NCBI GenBank assembly: GCA_964395715.1 | Contig: CAYNAU010000001.1 | Location: forward strand, 641,257 to 705,256 | Length of the DNA: 64,000 nucleotides | From: Porticoccus sp964395715 | Lineage (GTDB): Bacteria > Pseudomonadota > Gammaproteobacteria > Pseudomonadales > Porticoccaceae | Reading direction: 5' to 3' | Shown: positions 43,047 to 51,309 of the stretch, piece after piece | Layout of the letters: each line of letters starts with the position of its first letter | Numbering within the stretch: position 1 is the stretch's first letter | Translations under genes and position numbers: made by a program | Notes under the pieces: generated by a model | What the model saw: only the letters and a program-made list of their open reading frames with translations | What the model was told of the DNA's origin: nothing | Database searches by the model: none

Positions 43047-44468
43047 TCACTCTGTGATTGGCTGTGAGAGTATCCATAGGCTCAGCACGGTCAGTCCTAC
43101 CATGGCGATTGTCATCGGGATCTGCGAGAGCGCCGCGCGCCGCGCCTCTTTGAATATCTGCAGTGCGCGCCGGTGCGCGAGCAGGACGGAAAGCGCGTGC
43201 CCCGCAATCAGTGCCGTGAAGGCCATCCACCAGATCTGCTTCGCTCCGATGACGCCGATATCGATGGACCAGTTGCGCGTACCAAAGAGGTTCCACCCCA
43301 TGCCGAACGGGTCGGACGCGGCGGGGAAGATCAGCTGTCCGGCGATAAGAAGGTACGAGGCATAGTGGGAAAGATGGTAGGCGACCGCGATAGGCAGGAG
43401 CGTACCGACAAAGGTTCGCGCGAGTTCTCTGATCGTGAAGCTGTCGCCGGCCAACGCCCGTATCAGAACCATCAAAAACCAGTAGGCGCCATAGAAGGCG
43501 GCAATGGTCGAGAGGAGGCCGATGGTGCGAATGACCTGGATTAAATCCGCGCCCTGGTCGCGCAGCCAGAGCAATGTTGGCCGCAGAGATTGCGACTCGC
43601 TCACAAAAGTCAGCACTGCGGCCCAGGCCGGGGTCTCGGATAGGCCGTCGAAGAGCACAATCCCGATGAGTCCGGTGACGAGTATTACCTCGCCGCGAAC
43701 GGGCTCTGACCTGTTCAACAGGCCTTCGCCCGGCGGACGCACGAGCAGGGTTGTGCTGCTGACCACAGCGAAAGGCGCAACCTGACCAAGCACCTCGAAG
43801 ATACGGCTCAGTGGATCTGCCACGCGGAACCACTGATGCCCGAAGGCGAGCCCGCCGAGGAGCGCGACCAGGAGATAGGCGATGATCAGCAAGCCCATGG
43901 CGTGCGGATCTTCCGACCAGTTTGAAACCAACTCAACCCAGGCGATCGTCAGCAACCCTGCCGGTGCAAGCAAGCCCGCAATTGGCGGCAGGTTGGCCGG
44001 ACTGTCTGCCCAAGGCCGCCGGGCCACCCATGCCGAGAACTGCGCAATCCTGCGGAAAGGGTCAATCTGCGGCCAGAGCCCGACTACCAAGGCCGAGAAG
44101 AGCACGAACCCTACCCACCAGATCACCCAGACCCCGACGGTAGCGAAATTGCGCACGGCCTCCTGCGGCCCGGAGAACGCGGCTCCGAGCAGAACGGCCA
44201 GCGCAAGCACGCCGACAATGCCCAGCAGTGTCGATAGCGTGCGGCCAACTGTGGAGGGGATTGAGATATCCAGATGCAGAGGGCGCGTTTGCCCCGCGCG
44301 GAGGAAGAACAGTGCGGCGATAAACGAAGCCGCCACTGCTATACCCGCTGCGGCAAGATACAGCCCGAGCGGCAGTGGCAGGTCGTAGCGTGCTCCGAAG
44401 GCATGGGCCTGAGCCTGGGACACTGCCAAAACCGTCGTTGCTAATAGTGCAACCTTCCAGCGCGTCAA
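43047..44468 (-). CDS. Eleven-helix membrane protein with a predicted mature N-terminal histidine
   Basis: 473 residues. A signal peptide ends VSQAQA, with cleavage predicted just before HAFGARYDLPLPL, which would expose a histidine on the periplasmic side. About eleven hydrophobic segments follow. Conserved-looking histidines occur in VAYHLSHYASY and LIAGHALSVLLAHRR. I recall family members being labelled fenitrothion hydrolase, an annotation of weak footing. Its ATG overlaps the stop of the cupredoxin-like gene. GC-rich and unlike its neighbours in composition. Function unknown; a copper-linked membrane role is an inference from the histidine start and the partner gene. Confidence 0.72.
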   Translation of the reverse strand: MTRWKVALLATTVLAVSQAQAHAFGARYDLPLPLGLYLAAAGIAVAASFIAALFFLRAGQTRPLHLDISIPSTVGRTLSTLLGIVGVLALAVLLGAAFSGPQEAVRNFATVGVWVIWWVGFVLFSALVVGLWPQIDPFRRIAQFSAWVARRPWADSPANLPPIAGLLAPAGLLTIAWVELVSNWSEDPHAMGLLIIAYLLVALLGGLAFGHQWFRVADPLSRIFEVLGQVAPFAVVSSTTLLVRPPGEGLLNRSEPVRGEVILVTGLIGIVLFDGLSETPAWAAVLTFVSESQSLRPTLLWLRDQGADLIQVIRTIGLLSTIAAFYGAYWFLMVLIRALAGDSFTIRELARTFVGTLLPIAVAYHLSHYASYLLIAGQLIFPAASDPFGMGWNLFGTRNWSIDIGVIGAKQIWWMAFTALIAGHALSVLLAHRRALQIFKEARRAALSQIPMTIAMVGLTVLSLWILSQPITE

Positions 44469-44911
44469 TCCGGACGAACCTCAAGGTAGGCGAGTGCGCT
44501 GTCGGTGCGACCCAGAACGTCTTGCACCCCGTGTGCCTCGATGGGGAAGCGGCCGGCATGATCGGCACGGAAGGTCATGACGACCGGCGCATCATCGGAT
44601 GCCGTTCCAGACAGGTCGTACCCGTGCAGGTGCAGTTCAATGCCAGCCGACGCGTGCAGGACCAGCCGGACGATCTCCCCCCGACTGACCACAATGGTCT
44701 CGGCAGGGCCTTCCCCCAACGTGCGCTCAATCACGGTCACACTGCTATCCGCCACCTTGTGGGGGGCTTCGGGTGCGGATTCGTGCGCCTGATGCGTTGG
44801 CGACGGGTCTGTTTGGTCATGCGGCTTGTTGTCATGTGCCGTGGCGATCCCGGACGATGCGCACAGCAGCAGGACGACGGACATTGCTACCGCAAGTCGC
44901 TTCAGATGCAT
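44465..44911 (-). CDS. Small periplasmic cupredoxin-like protein with histidine-rich N-terminus
   Basis: 148 residues from the ATG at 44911, which has GGAG six bases upstream; longer frames to 45031 lack a start signal. Signal peptide about 1-27 ending IATA, followed by a mature start HDNKPHDQ and a His/Pro-rich linker (about 28-60). The C-terminal ~85 residues are beta-rich with ELHLHGYDLSG and a HGVQDVLG near the end, resembling the cupredoxin fold of the EfeO type. It overlaps the membrane protein gene by four bases and lies 55 bases after the propeller gene. Confidence 0.75.
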   Translation of the reverse strand: MHLKRLAVAMSVVLLLCASSGIATAHDNKPHDQTDPSPTHQAHESAPEAPHKVADSSVTVIERTLGEGPAETIVVSRGEIVRLVLHASAGIELHLHGYDLSGTASDDAPVVMTFRADHAGRFPIEAHGVQDVLGRTDSALAYLEVRPD

Positions 44912-44966
44912 CGCCAACTCCGGACGGTCTGCCGTGACGTTGTCCATCTGGTACTGCGCCATCCGC

Positions 44967-46151
44967 CTAGTGCCCGGCCAGGTGATTCCATGCCGGCAAG
45001 AGCGTGAGGGAGTTCGGGTTAAACCCGGCATCCTTGAGGGTGTCCATCGAGGCGATCACCTTGCCGTTCTCAAGATCCACCACCGTGACCGAGCCATCGC
45101 TCATGTCCGGCAGGTTGATGAACGAGTTCTGAACGAACCCGTACCTGAAATCAGGTGTGAACCCGACATGGTGTGCGCCGTCGGCTGTCACGATCTGCTT
45201 CAGAAGCTTGGGTTTCGTCGGGCCTGCTGAAATGTCGAAAATATGCAGGTGACCCGGCTTCATCGCCGTTGTGACGTACAGGCGATCGGGGTTCTTATCG
45301 TCGTTGAAGTAAATCTCGAGGGTCACAGTGGCGCCATGCTCGGCGAAGTTGAAGATCGTCTCACGGTCGAACTTCTGTGCGTCCGCATCCCAGACGAGGG
45401 CTTCGAGCGTATGCCCGTACATATTGGCCACGAGCGCTGTCGGGGGCTCGGCACCTGGCACGAAAACCACCTCTACGGGTGCTACCCCTGAAGGCGACTC
45501 GGCATCTGACATCTTGATCTTGCCGAGTGGTTTTAGGTCGGAGGCGCGTACCACGGAGATGAACTCGTCCGGGGTGGTGAGATCAGGCGTGATGGTCGAG
45601 GTGACCAGAATGCGATCGATCGCACTGTTAAAGGCGATACCGTGCGGGTAGGTGCCCGGTAGATCAATCACGCTAACCACTTTGTCGCTCGCGACGTCGC
45701 CCACGATCACCTTGGCGGAGCCCATGCAGGTCAGATACCAGCGCTTGTTCGCTTCGTCAAAGACGACGTTCTCGGCCAGCTTGCACGGCGGCGTTTCGAT
45801 CGTGGAAAGGCGGTAGGGATTCTTGGTGAGGCCCAGAACCTGAAGAGCCGGCTGTTGCAGTCCGGTGATGTAGGCCTTGGTCATTGTTCGATCATAGAAG
45901 ATATGGTGCGAGACCGTTGCGGGGTCGAGGGGGATGTCCGACAGGATGCGCCCGAAATTCGGGCTTTCCGGATCAACATCGATGATCGCCACACCCTCAC
46001 GTCGAGCTGTGTCACCGGATAACTTGAGGCTCTTGAGCTGGTCTGGCGGCTTGCTCTCGTAATTCATGATGGCCAGGATTTCGGCCGTCGCGGGGCTGAT
46101 GGTGATGCATGCTGCCACGGCAGCAAACGTCCAGTTGATGATGTTTTTCAT
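44967..46151 (-). CDS. Periplasmic beta-propeller protein (YVTN/YncE-like)
   Basis: 394 residues from the ATG at 46151, with AGGAGGGC upstream. Sec signal peptide (about 1-23, ending SPATA). The body is a repeated-blade propeller: KAYITGLQQPALQVLG, VVSVIDLPGTYPHGIAFN, VTVVDLENGKVIASM. Histidines in HGIAFN, HLHIFD and AHHVGFTP are candidate metal ligands, as in selenium-binding-protein-like and NirF-like propellers. First gene of the leftward three-gene operon; an inverted repeat lies about 75 bases upstream. Function unknown. Confidence 0.78.
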   Translation of the reverse strand: MKNIINWTFAAVAACITISPATAEILAIMNYESKPPDQLKSLKLSGDTARREGVAIIDVDPESPNFGRILSDIPLDPATVSHHIFYDRTMTKAYITGLQQPALQVLGLTKNPYRLSTIETPPCKLAENVVFDEANKRWYLTCMGSAKVIVGDVASDKVVSVIDLPGTYPHGIAFNSAIDRILVTSTITPDLTTPDEFISVVRASDLKPLGKIKMSDAESPSGVAPVEVVFVPGAEPPTALVANMYGHTLEALVWDADAQKFDRETIFNFAEHGATVTLEIYFNDDKNPDRLYVTTAMKPGHLHIFDISAGPTKPKLLKQIVTADGAHHVGFTPDFRYGFVQNSFINLPDMSDGSVTVVDLENGKVIASMDTLKDAGFNPNSLTLLPAWNHLAGH

Positions 46152-46224
46152 GGGATGCCCTCCTGAATTGGGCATGGCCAACCTGAGACCGTCTCAGGCA
46201 GTTTTAAAGAAATATATAGTACCC

Positions 46225-46257
46225 GCCGGTCTGGAAAGCAAAGCCTTCCAGACCGGC
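46225..46257. promoter_or_regulatory. 12-base palindrome upstream of the propeller operon
   Basis: GCCGGTCTGGAA (46225-46236) and TTCCAGACCGGC (46246-46257) are perfect inverted repeats with a 9-base loop. On the minus strand a TATATATT-like -10 lies just downstream of it, so it could be an operator at the promoter; a leader or terminator hairpin is the alternative (no T-run on the plus strand). Confidence 0.5.
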
Positions 46258-46397
46258 GAGCATGGCAAAACCGAGAACTTGGTCAGATGGATTTCAGTCA
46301 CGAAGACAAGGGAAATTCGGGCAGGTGTACCGATTTTTTGAGCAGTATTGATAGATGGAATCGGGCTAACAGGTCTTTCCAGAACTGATTAGCGGCC

Positions 46398-46958
46398 TCA
46401 GGTTTTTTTGAACAATGGGATAGCCAGACAAGCGCCAAGAAGATTGGCCACCAGGTCAATCGCCGTGTTTTCGTAACCGCCCACATTGGTATTGGGCACC
46501 AGCACGGTGGCGGAAAACTCCACAATTTCATTGAGCCCGCCCACGCCGCTGGCAGCGAGTACCGTAAGTGCCACAAGTAGCCATTGAGGAGCGTCGAGCC
46601 TGATGGTTGCGATCACCCGCCACAGCAGCAACGCGATAATGAAGTAGCAGTAGGCGTGCACCAGTTGATCGTATTTCAGGATGGAGTAGGGTTCGCCGAC
46701 GAGATCGATCAGTACCAGCGAATACAGCACGCTGCCGTTCACTGGCAACAGCCCGCCGAGAATATGTAGCACCAGCCAGAGGTTGAAACCCCACAACACC
46801 GCAGGGCTGAAGGTGAATTTTCTGTCCCCCAGGTAGATCAGCGTCACCAGCGCGAGTGTGACGAGGGTGTAGATCAGGAATTCGTAGTTTTGGGCCAACA
46901 GGCTCCAGGCCCCGAGGGCGGCCGCCAGTGTGTAGGCGAATAGAAACGGTTTGCGCAT
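46398..46958 (-). CDS. YjdF-like inner-membrane protein (DUF2238)
   Basis: 186 residues, about five transmembrane helices. Family motifs: DQLVHAYCYFIIALLL, GLNEIVEFSA and the C-terminal YENTAIDLVANLLG, corresponding to the His/Asp/Glu-containing helices of E. coli YjdF-type proteins. Good ribosome site (GGAGCACCAC). Function unknown. A broken diverged copy of its 3' end is at 42930-43024, on the other side of the three-gene insert. Confidence 0.85.
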   Translation of the reverse strand: MRKPFLFAYTLAAALGAWSLLAQNYEFLIYTLVTLALVTLIYLGDRKFTFSPAVLWGFNLWLVLHILGGLLPVNGSVLYSLVLIDLVGEPYSILKYDQLVHAYCYFIIALLLWRVIATIRLDAPQWLLVALTVLAASGVGGLNEIVEFSATVLVPNTNVGGYENTAIDLVANLLGACLAIPLFKKT

Positions 46959-47217
46959 GTGGTGCTCCAGTTCCGTGTCAGGTGAAATTCCATGTCAGGC
47001 GAGTGTAACCTGCATCCGCTGGTCGGGGCAGGGCGGGTTGCTCGGTCCGGGACGAAAGCGGGCTATTCTGCTAGGGTAGCTGGTCAGAATTGAGGCGCAG
47101 CTTTTGCGCGAAAATAAACAATGGAGGCTGTGGCGGGTTGATAGGGGGATATTGCCCCTACAATTGTCCCGTTGGCCCCTTTAAAATCACGCACGCCAGT
47201 TTAAGAAAACGAGAATA

Positions 47218-47745
47218 ATGATGAGTAATCAAGTACCCAATGTAACGTTCAGAAACCGTGTTCGTGGAGAAGGCGAGGGTGGTAGAAACCCGTGGCGCTG
47301 GATCGACATTCCATCGGAAGAGATTTTCTCGGGTAAGAATGTTGTGGTTTTTGCGCTGTCGGCGGCCATTACACCGCGGGCATCCAATGCGCATTTGCCC
47401 GGCTACGACGCCAAGTATGAGGAACTGAAAGCACTAGGGGTGGATGAGGTGTACTGCATGAGCGTGACTGCACCTTTCACCATGTCCCAGTGGGCAAAAA
47501 ATATCGGCATTGAGCATGTAAAAATGCTGCCTGATAGCCAGGGCGATTTTACCCGTGGCGTTGGCATGTTGATTACCAAGGGTGGCCGTGAAATGACATG
47601 GCGTTACTCGGCCCATATTGTTGATGGTGAAATCAAAAAGCTATTTGCCGAGCCCGGCATGATGGACGATTGCCCGGATGATCCCTTTGAGTGCAGCGAT
47701 GTGGATACCATGATTGCTTACCTAAAGGAATCGGCTGGGGCCTGA
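47218..47745 (+). CDS. Peroxiredoxin-like protein lacking the peroxidatic cysteine
   Basis: 175 residues from the first of two ATGs (47218 or 47221). The fold is Prx5/redoxin throughout: WRWIDIPSEEIFSGKNVVVFA, AHLPGYDAKYEELKALGVDEVYCMSV, and the extended C-terminal part ending MIAYLKESA. The active-site loop reads SAAITPRAS where active relatives have PGAFTPxCS; the codon GCA gives Ala55 in place of the peroxidatic Cys. Other cysteines (Cys in YCMSV, DDCPDD, FECSD) remain. It cannot work as a standard peroxiredoxin; a redox-sensing or binding role is possible. It stands alone with its own upstream region. Confidence 0.9.
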   Translation: MMSNQVPNVTFRNRVRGEGEGGRNPWRWIDIPSEEIFSGKNVVVFALSAAITPRASNAHLPGYDAKYEELKALGVDEVYCMSVTAPFTMSQWAKNIGIEHVKMLPDSQGDFTRGVGMLITKGGREMTWRYSAHIVDGEIKKLFAEPGMMDDCPDDPFECSDVDTMIAYLKESAGA

Positions 47746-47773
47746 GGGCAGCATTCATACTGTCAGGTGATGA

Positions 47774-48070
47774 ATGGGAAAACAGGTCAGATCAAAAAAT
47801 AAAAAAGGGGATCGACTGCCCGTAGATGCCAGCAAGCTGGTCATGGGCAACACCTATTCAAGCGCACCGGATTTCTATTACGACATCGAGTTTGACTGCG
47901 AGGATTGCGGGGTACACCAGACCTGGACCGCCAGTCAGCAAAAGTGGTGGTACGAGGAGGCGGGGGGCTATTTCTTCAGTACTGCTGTTCGTTGCAGAGA
48001 ATGCCGGGAACTGGCGCGGCAAAAAAAGCGCCAGGCGAGAATCACGGCCGGCCATGAAAAAGACCGTTAA
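47774..48070 (+). CDS. Small zinc-ribbon protein
   Basis: 98 residues, basic at both ends. The core is the probable zinc-ribbon domain: FDCEDCG, a HQTWTASQQKWWYEEAGGYFF middle and VRCRECRELA, giving two CxxC pairs for a zinc ion. Found as single small proteins in many proteobacteria, function unknown. 28 bases after the peroxiredoxin-like gene and 30 before the DUF3565 gene, so the three may be one transcript. Confidence 0.85.
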   Translation: MGKQVRSKNKKGDRLPVDASKLVMGNTYSSAPDFYYDIEFDCEDCGVHQTWTASQQKWWYEEAGGYFFSTAVRCRECRELARQKKRQARITAGHEKDR

Positions 48071-48100
48071 CATCCAGCCAGCCAGTCGGGGTTTGGCGCA

Positions 48101-48310
48101 ATGAAACAACCTATCTGCGGTTATCACAAAGACGAATGTGACGATTGGGTGGCGGAGCTGGTCTGCGGCCACTTTCAGCATGTGCGTCACGACCCGCCCT
48201 GGACCAACCGCCCCTGGGTTCAGTCACACACAGGGCGGGACTCCATGTTGGGATTTGAGCTGGAGTGTAAAAAGTGTGATCGCGGTGAGCCGCGGGACGA
48301 CGGCCAATAA
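48101..48310 (+). CDS. DUF3565 small protein
   Basis: 69 residues. The diagnostic run of DUF3565 is clear: GYHKDECDDWVAELVCGHFQH, VRHDPPWTNRPWV and a C-terminal ELECKKCDRGEP with a CxxC. Cysteines and histidines suggest metal binding. Function unknown. Convergent with the transglutaminase gene, 28 bases between stops. Confidence 0.88.
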   Translation: MKQPICGYHKDECDDWVAELVCGHFQHVRHDPPWTNRPWVQSHTGRDSMLGFELECKKCDRGEPRDDGQ

Positions 48311-48338
48311 CCGAAAGCCGGTAATTAACTCCAGTCCA

Positions 48339-49136
48339 TCAGATATGGACTTCCCCCAGACGCTCCACCTGAATGTGATGATAGTGCGGGTACACCGGGG
48401 GGCCGAACTGGTTGTAGATGGCAACATCGGTGGCATCGCGCCCGTAACCGATAGACACGTAACCTCCTTTCAGTACCGCCTGAGTGGCATCAAAGGTGTA
48501 CCAGCGGCCGCCTACGTAGGCCTCGAACCAGGCGTGCAGATCCATGGGTTCCAGTTCGTGCAGATAACCCACCACCAGCCGTGCTGGAATACTGAGGCTG
48601 CGACACAGGGCAATGCCAAGGTGTGCCAGATCGCGACAAACTCCCGATCCGCGGGTATTGATTTCCATGGCTGAAACCGGCACATCGCTGGTGCCCGGCA
48701 GGTAACTGATATGGGTGCGTACCCAGGTTTCGATGGCCTTGACCTGATCGTAGCCCGGTAGTTGCCCGTCCGTGATGGACATGGCCATTTGGCCAAAGCG
48801 GTCGGACTCGCAATAGCGGCTAGGCAGCAGGTAGCCGAGCACGGAATCCGGCAGGTGATCGACCTCGACAAAGGGCGCCCCTGGCATCTGGTCGACCCAG
48901 CCGTCGGTGAGCACATCCGCCGAGGTGTGTATGGCGAAAGAGCCCGGGGGTGCTATCAGTCGCTGACAGAGGTTGCCGAAGGCATCGGTGAATTCGTACA
49001 CGGGCACACTGGGTTCGAGGAAGAAATTTTCGCTGGCCACCCACTGCTGCGCGCCGCTGCGCATGCGCAGCATGAGAATAAAGGGGGTGGGAACCTCAAT
49101 GTCGAATTTCAAATCACAACTGGTGCGTAACCACAT
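48339..49136 (-). CDS. Transglutaminase-like family protein
   Basis: 265 residues from the ATG at 49136. An N-terminal beta domain (about 1-90) typical of bacterial transglutaminase-like proteins, then the papain-like core with the triad: Cys in SGVCRDLAHL, His in DLHAWFEAYV and Asp in TFDATQ. Probably a cysteine protease or amidase; no signal peptide. Same family as proteins often found near circularly permuted ATP-grasp genes, but none is here. Confidence 0.88.
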   Translation of the reverse strand: MWLRTSCDLKFDIEVPTPFILMLRMRSGAQQWVASENFFLEPSVPVYEFTDAFGNLCQRLIAPPGSFAIHTSADVLTDGWVDQMPGAPFVEVDHLPDSVLGYLLPSRYCESDRFGQMAMSITDGQLPGYDQVKAIETWVRTHISYLPGTSDVPVSAMEINTRGSGVCRDLAHLGIALCRSLSIPARLVVGYLHELEPMDLHAWFEAYVGGRWYTFDATQAVLKGGYVSIGYGRDATDVAIYNQFGPPVYPHYHHIQVERLGEVHI

Positions 49137-49302
49137 GCCATTAACCTTGAGCCAGGATGAAAATATCACTCACTGTCGGTGCGCGTTTTTGTGTGGCTAT
49201 TATAGTGACGCAATTCGAAAGCGTTGCAGCGTTACTGTACTGCAGGCTGGCCCGTGCTGACCAGCCTACGAAAGTCGCGGCATCCCTGCACCGACTGGTA
49301 CT

Positions 49303-50583
49303 TTAGAGCGTGCTGAATACCCGCTCGGCGGCATCCAGGGTGAAGGTCAGGTCTTCATCGCTGTGGGCGGTGGACAGGAAACCCGCCTCGTAGGAAGCCG
49401 GTGCCAGGTAGACGCCTTCATCCAGCATGCCATGAAAGAATTTGCCAAAGCGCTGGGTATCGCAGGCCATTACCTGCTGGTAATTGGTGACCGAGGGCTC
49501 CTCGGTGAAAAACACCCCGAACATACTGCCCACGTGGTTGGTGGTCATGGGAATGCCCGCCGCGTCGGCGCGTGCCTGCAGGCCCTCGATCAGGCAGGTG
49601 GTTTTGGCAAACAGGTCATCGTGGAAGCCGGGCTGGGCCAGCAGGTCCAGCGTGGCGAGCCCCGCAGCCATGGCCACCGGGTTGCCGGACAGTGTGCCCG
49701 CCTGGTACACCGGCCCCAGCGGGGCAATCTGTTCCATGATCTTGCGTTTGCCGCCAAAGGCGCCCACCGGCATACCGCCGCCGATGACCTTGCCGAGGGT
49801 GATCAGGTCGGCGTCAATATGGTAACGGCCCACAGCGCATTTGGGATGCACTCTAAAGCCGGTCATTACCTCGTCGATAATTAACAGAGAGCCATGCAGA
49901 TTGCATTGCTGGCGCAGTGTTTCGAGAAAGCCGGGTACCGGTGGTACGCAGCTCATGTTGCCGGCCACTGGTTCAAGGATGACGCAGGCGACCTGCTCGC
50001 CGATATCGGCAAAGGCCTGCTGTACGCCCTCGATATCGTTGTAGGTGAGGGTGACGGTATGGTCTGCCAGTGCTGTCGGTACACCGGGTGAACTGGGCAC
50101 ACCGAGGGTGAGGGCGCCGGAACCGGCCTTCACCAGCAGCGAGTCTGAGTGGCCGTGGTAGCAGCCCTCGAACTTGATAATTTTGTCGCGGCCAGTAAAG
50201 CCGCGGGCCAGTCGGATGGCGCTCATGGTGGCTTCGGTACCGGAGTTGACCATGCGCACCATCTCGAGACCGGGAACCCGTTCGCAGAGTTTGTCGGCGA
50301 GGTCGATTTCCAGCGCTGTGGGTGCGCCGAAGGTCATGCCCTTTTGCAGTTGGCGAGTGACGGCTTCAATCACCGCGGGGTGATTATGGCCGGCGATCAT
50401 GGGGCCCCAGGAGAGTACGTAGTCGACATAGCGCTTGCCGTCGGCATCGAACAGGTGGGCACCCTTGGCGCTCTCGAAAAATACCGGGGTGCCGCCCACG
50501 GCCTTGAAGGCGCGGACCGGAGAATTTACCCCGCCGGGAATGTGCTGCTGGGCCGCTGCGAAAAGCTTTTGAGATTGTTGCAT
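49303..50583 (-). CDS. hemL: Glutamate-1-semialdehyde 2,1-aminomutase
   Basis: 426 residues from the ATG at 50583. PLP enzyme that makes 5-aminolevulinate from glutamate-1-semialdehyde in the C5 route to haem, feeding HemB. Motifs: the N-terminal HIPGGVNSPVRAFKAVGG, VNSGTEATMSAIRLAR, FEGCYHGHSD and the PLP lysine in LGKVIGGGMPVGAFGG. Divergent from the DUF924 gene, 92 bases between. Confidence 0.97.
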   Translation of the reverse strand: MQQSQKLFAAAQQHIPGGVNSPVRAFKAVGGTPVFFESAKGAHLFDADGKRYVDYVLSWGPMIAGHNHPAVIEAVTRQLQKGMTFGAPTALEIDLADKLCERVPGLEMVRMVNSGTEATMSAIRLARGFTGRDKIIKFEGCYHGHSDSLLVKAGSGALTLGVPSSPGVPTALADHTVTLTYNDIEGVQQAFADIGEQVACVILEPVAGNMSCVPPVPGFLETLRQQCNLHGSLLIIDEVMTGFRVHPKCAVGRYHIDADLITLGKVIGGGMPVGAFGGKRKIMEQIAPLGPVYQAGTLSGNPVAMAAGLATLDLLAQPGFHDDLFAKTTCLIEGLQARADAAGIPMTTNHVGSMFGVFFTEEPSVTNYQQVMACDTQRFGKFFHGMLDEGVYLAPASYEAGFLSTAHSDEDLTFTLDAAERVFSTL

Positions 50584-50675
50584 GATGAATACTGACTTTT
50601 TACCGCTGACTGATTTGCGGCTATTATCTCCAATTGGCGCGGGGGGCGCCATGGAATGTGTAGATGGGAGGAACA

Positions 50676-51290
50676 ATGGACGGTAGTGGACTTCCAGCCT
50701 GGCAAGGTGTGCTGGACTACTGGTTTGGTGACGCGGTAGACAGTGCCCAGGTTGCCGAACAGCAGGCGGCCCTGTGGTGGGGAAAATCAGAGGACACCGA
50801 TCGCGAGATACGAGAGCGCTTCGAAACCCTGTTGCAGGTGATGGTGAACGGTGGCAATCGTTTCTGGTTACAGTTTGCCGAAAGTCGTCTGGCAGCCATT
50901 GTGGTGCTGGACCAGTTCTCCCGGAATATTTATCGCGATAGTCCCACCGCGTTCAGTTCCGACCGCCTGGCGCTGAACTGGAGCCTGTCCGGTATTGAGT
51001 CCGGGCTGGACAAGCAGTTGCGCCCCATTGAACGGGTGTTTTTCTACCTACCCCTGGAACACGCCGAAGATCCCCATATACAGGCGCGCAGTGTGTTTCT
51101 GTTCAAGCAGTTGTTGTCCCAGGTGGACGATAAGCAGAAAGAAGCGTTCGCCAACTTCCTGGATTATGCCGAGCGGCATGCAGCGGTGATTGAGCAGTTT
51201 GGTCGCTTTCCCCACCGCAATAAGATTCTCGGTCGCGAGTCCACGGCTGCCGAGCTGGCGTACCTGGAGCAACCTGGCAGCGGCTTCTAA
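50676..51290 (+). CDS. DUF924 family protein
   Basis: 204 residues from the ATG at 50676, with GGGAGGAAC just upstream. TPR-like all-helical DUF924 with the hallmark LDYWFGD start, WWGK, LAAIVVLDQFSRNIYRDSP and FFYLPLEHAEDP. Cytoplasmic, function unknown. Convergent with the slipin gene, 19 bases between stops. Confidence 0.92.
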   Translation: MDGSGLPAWQGVLDYWFGDAVDSAQVAEQQAALWWGKSEDTDREIRERFETLLQVMVNGGNRFWLQFAESRLAAIVVLDQFSRNIYRDSPTAFSSDRLALNWSLSGIESGLDKQLRPIERVFFYLPLEHAEDPHIQARSVFLFKQLLSQVDDKQKEAFANFLDYAERHAAVIEQFGRFPHRNKILGRESTAAELAYLEQPGSGF

Positions 51291-51309
51291 ACACGCGTTG
51301 CCGGGATGA

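Noticed and set aside
42764..43057. 97-codon rightward frame between the nuclease-helicase gene and the insert
   Set aside because: It overlaps the second attC site and the YjdF-like fragment; Arg/Gln/Thr-rich translation with no start signal.
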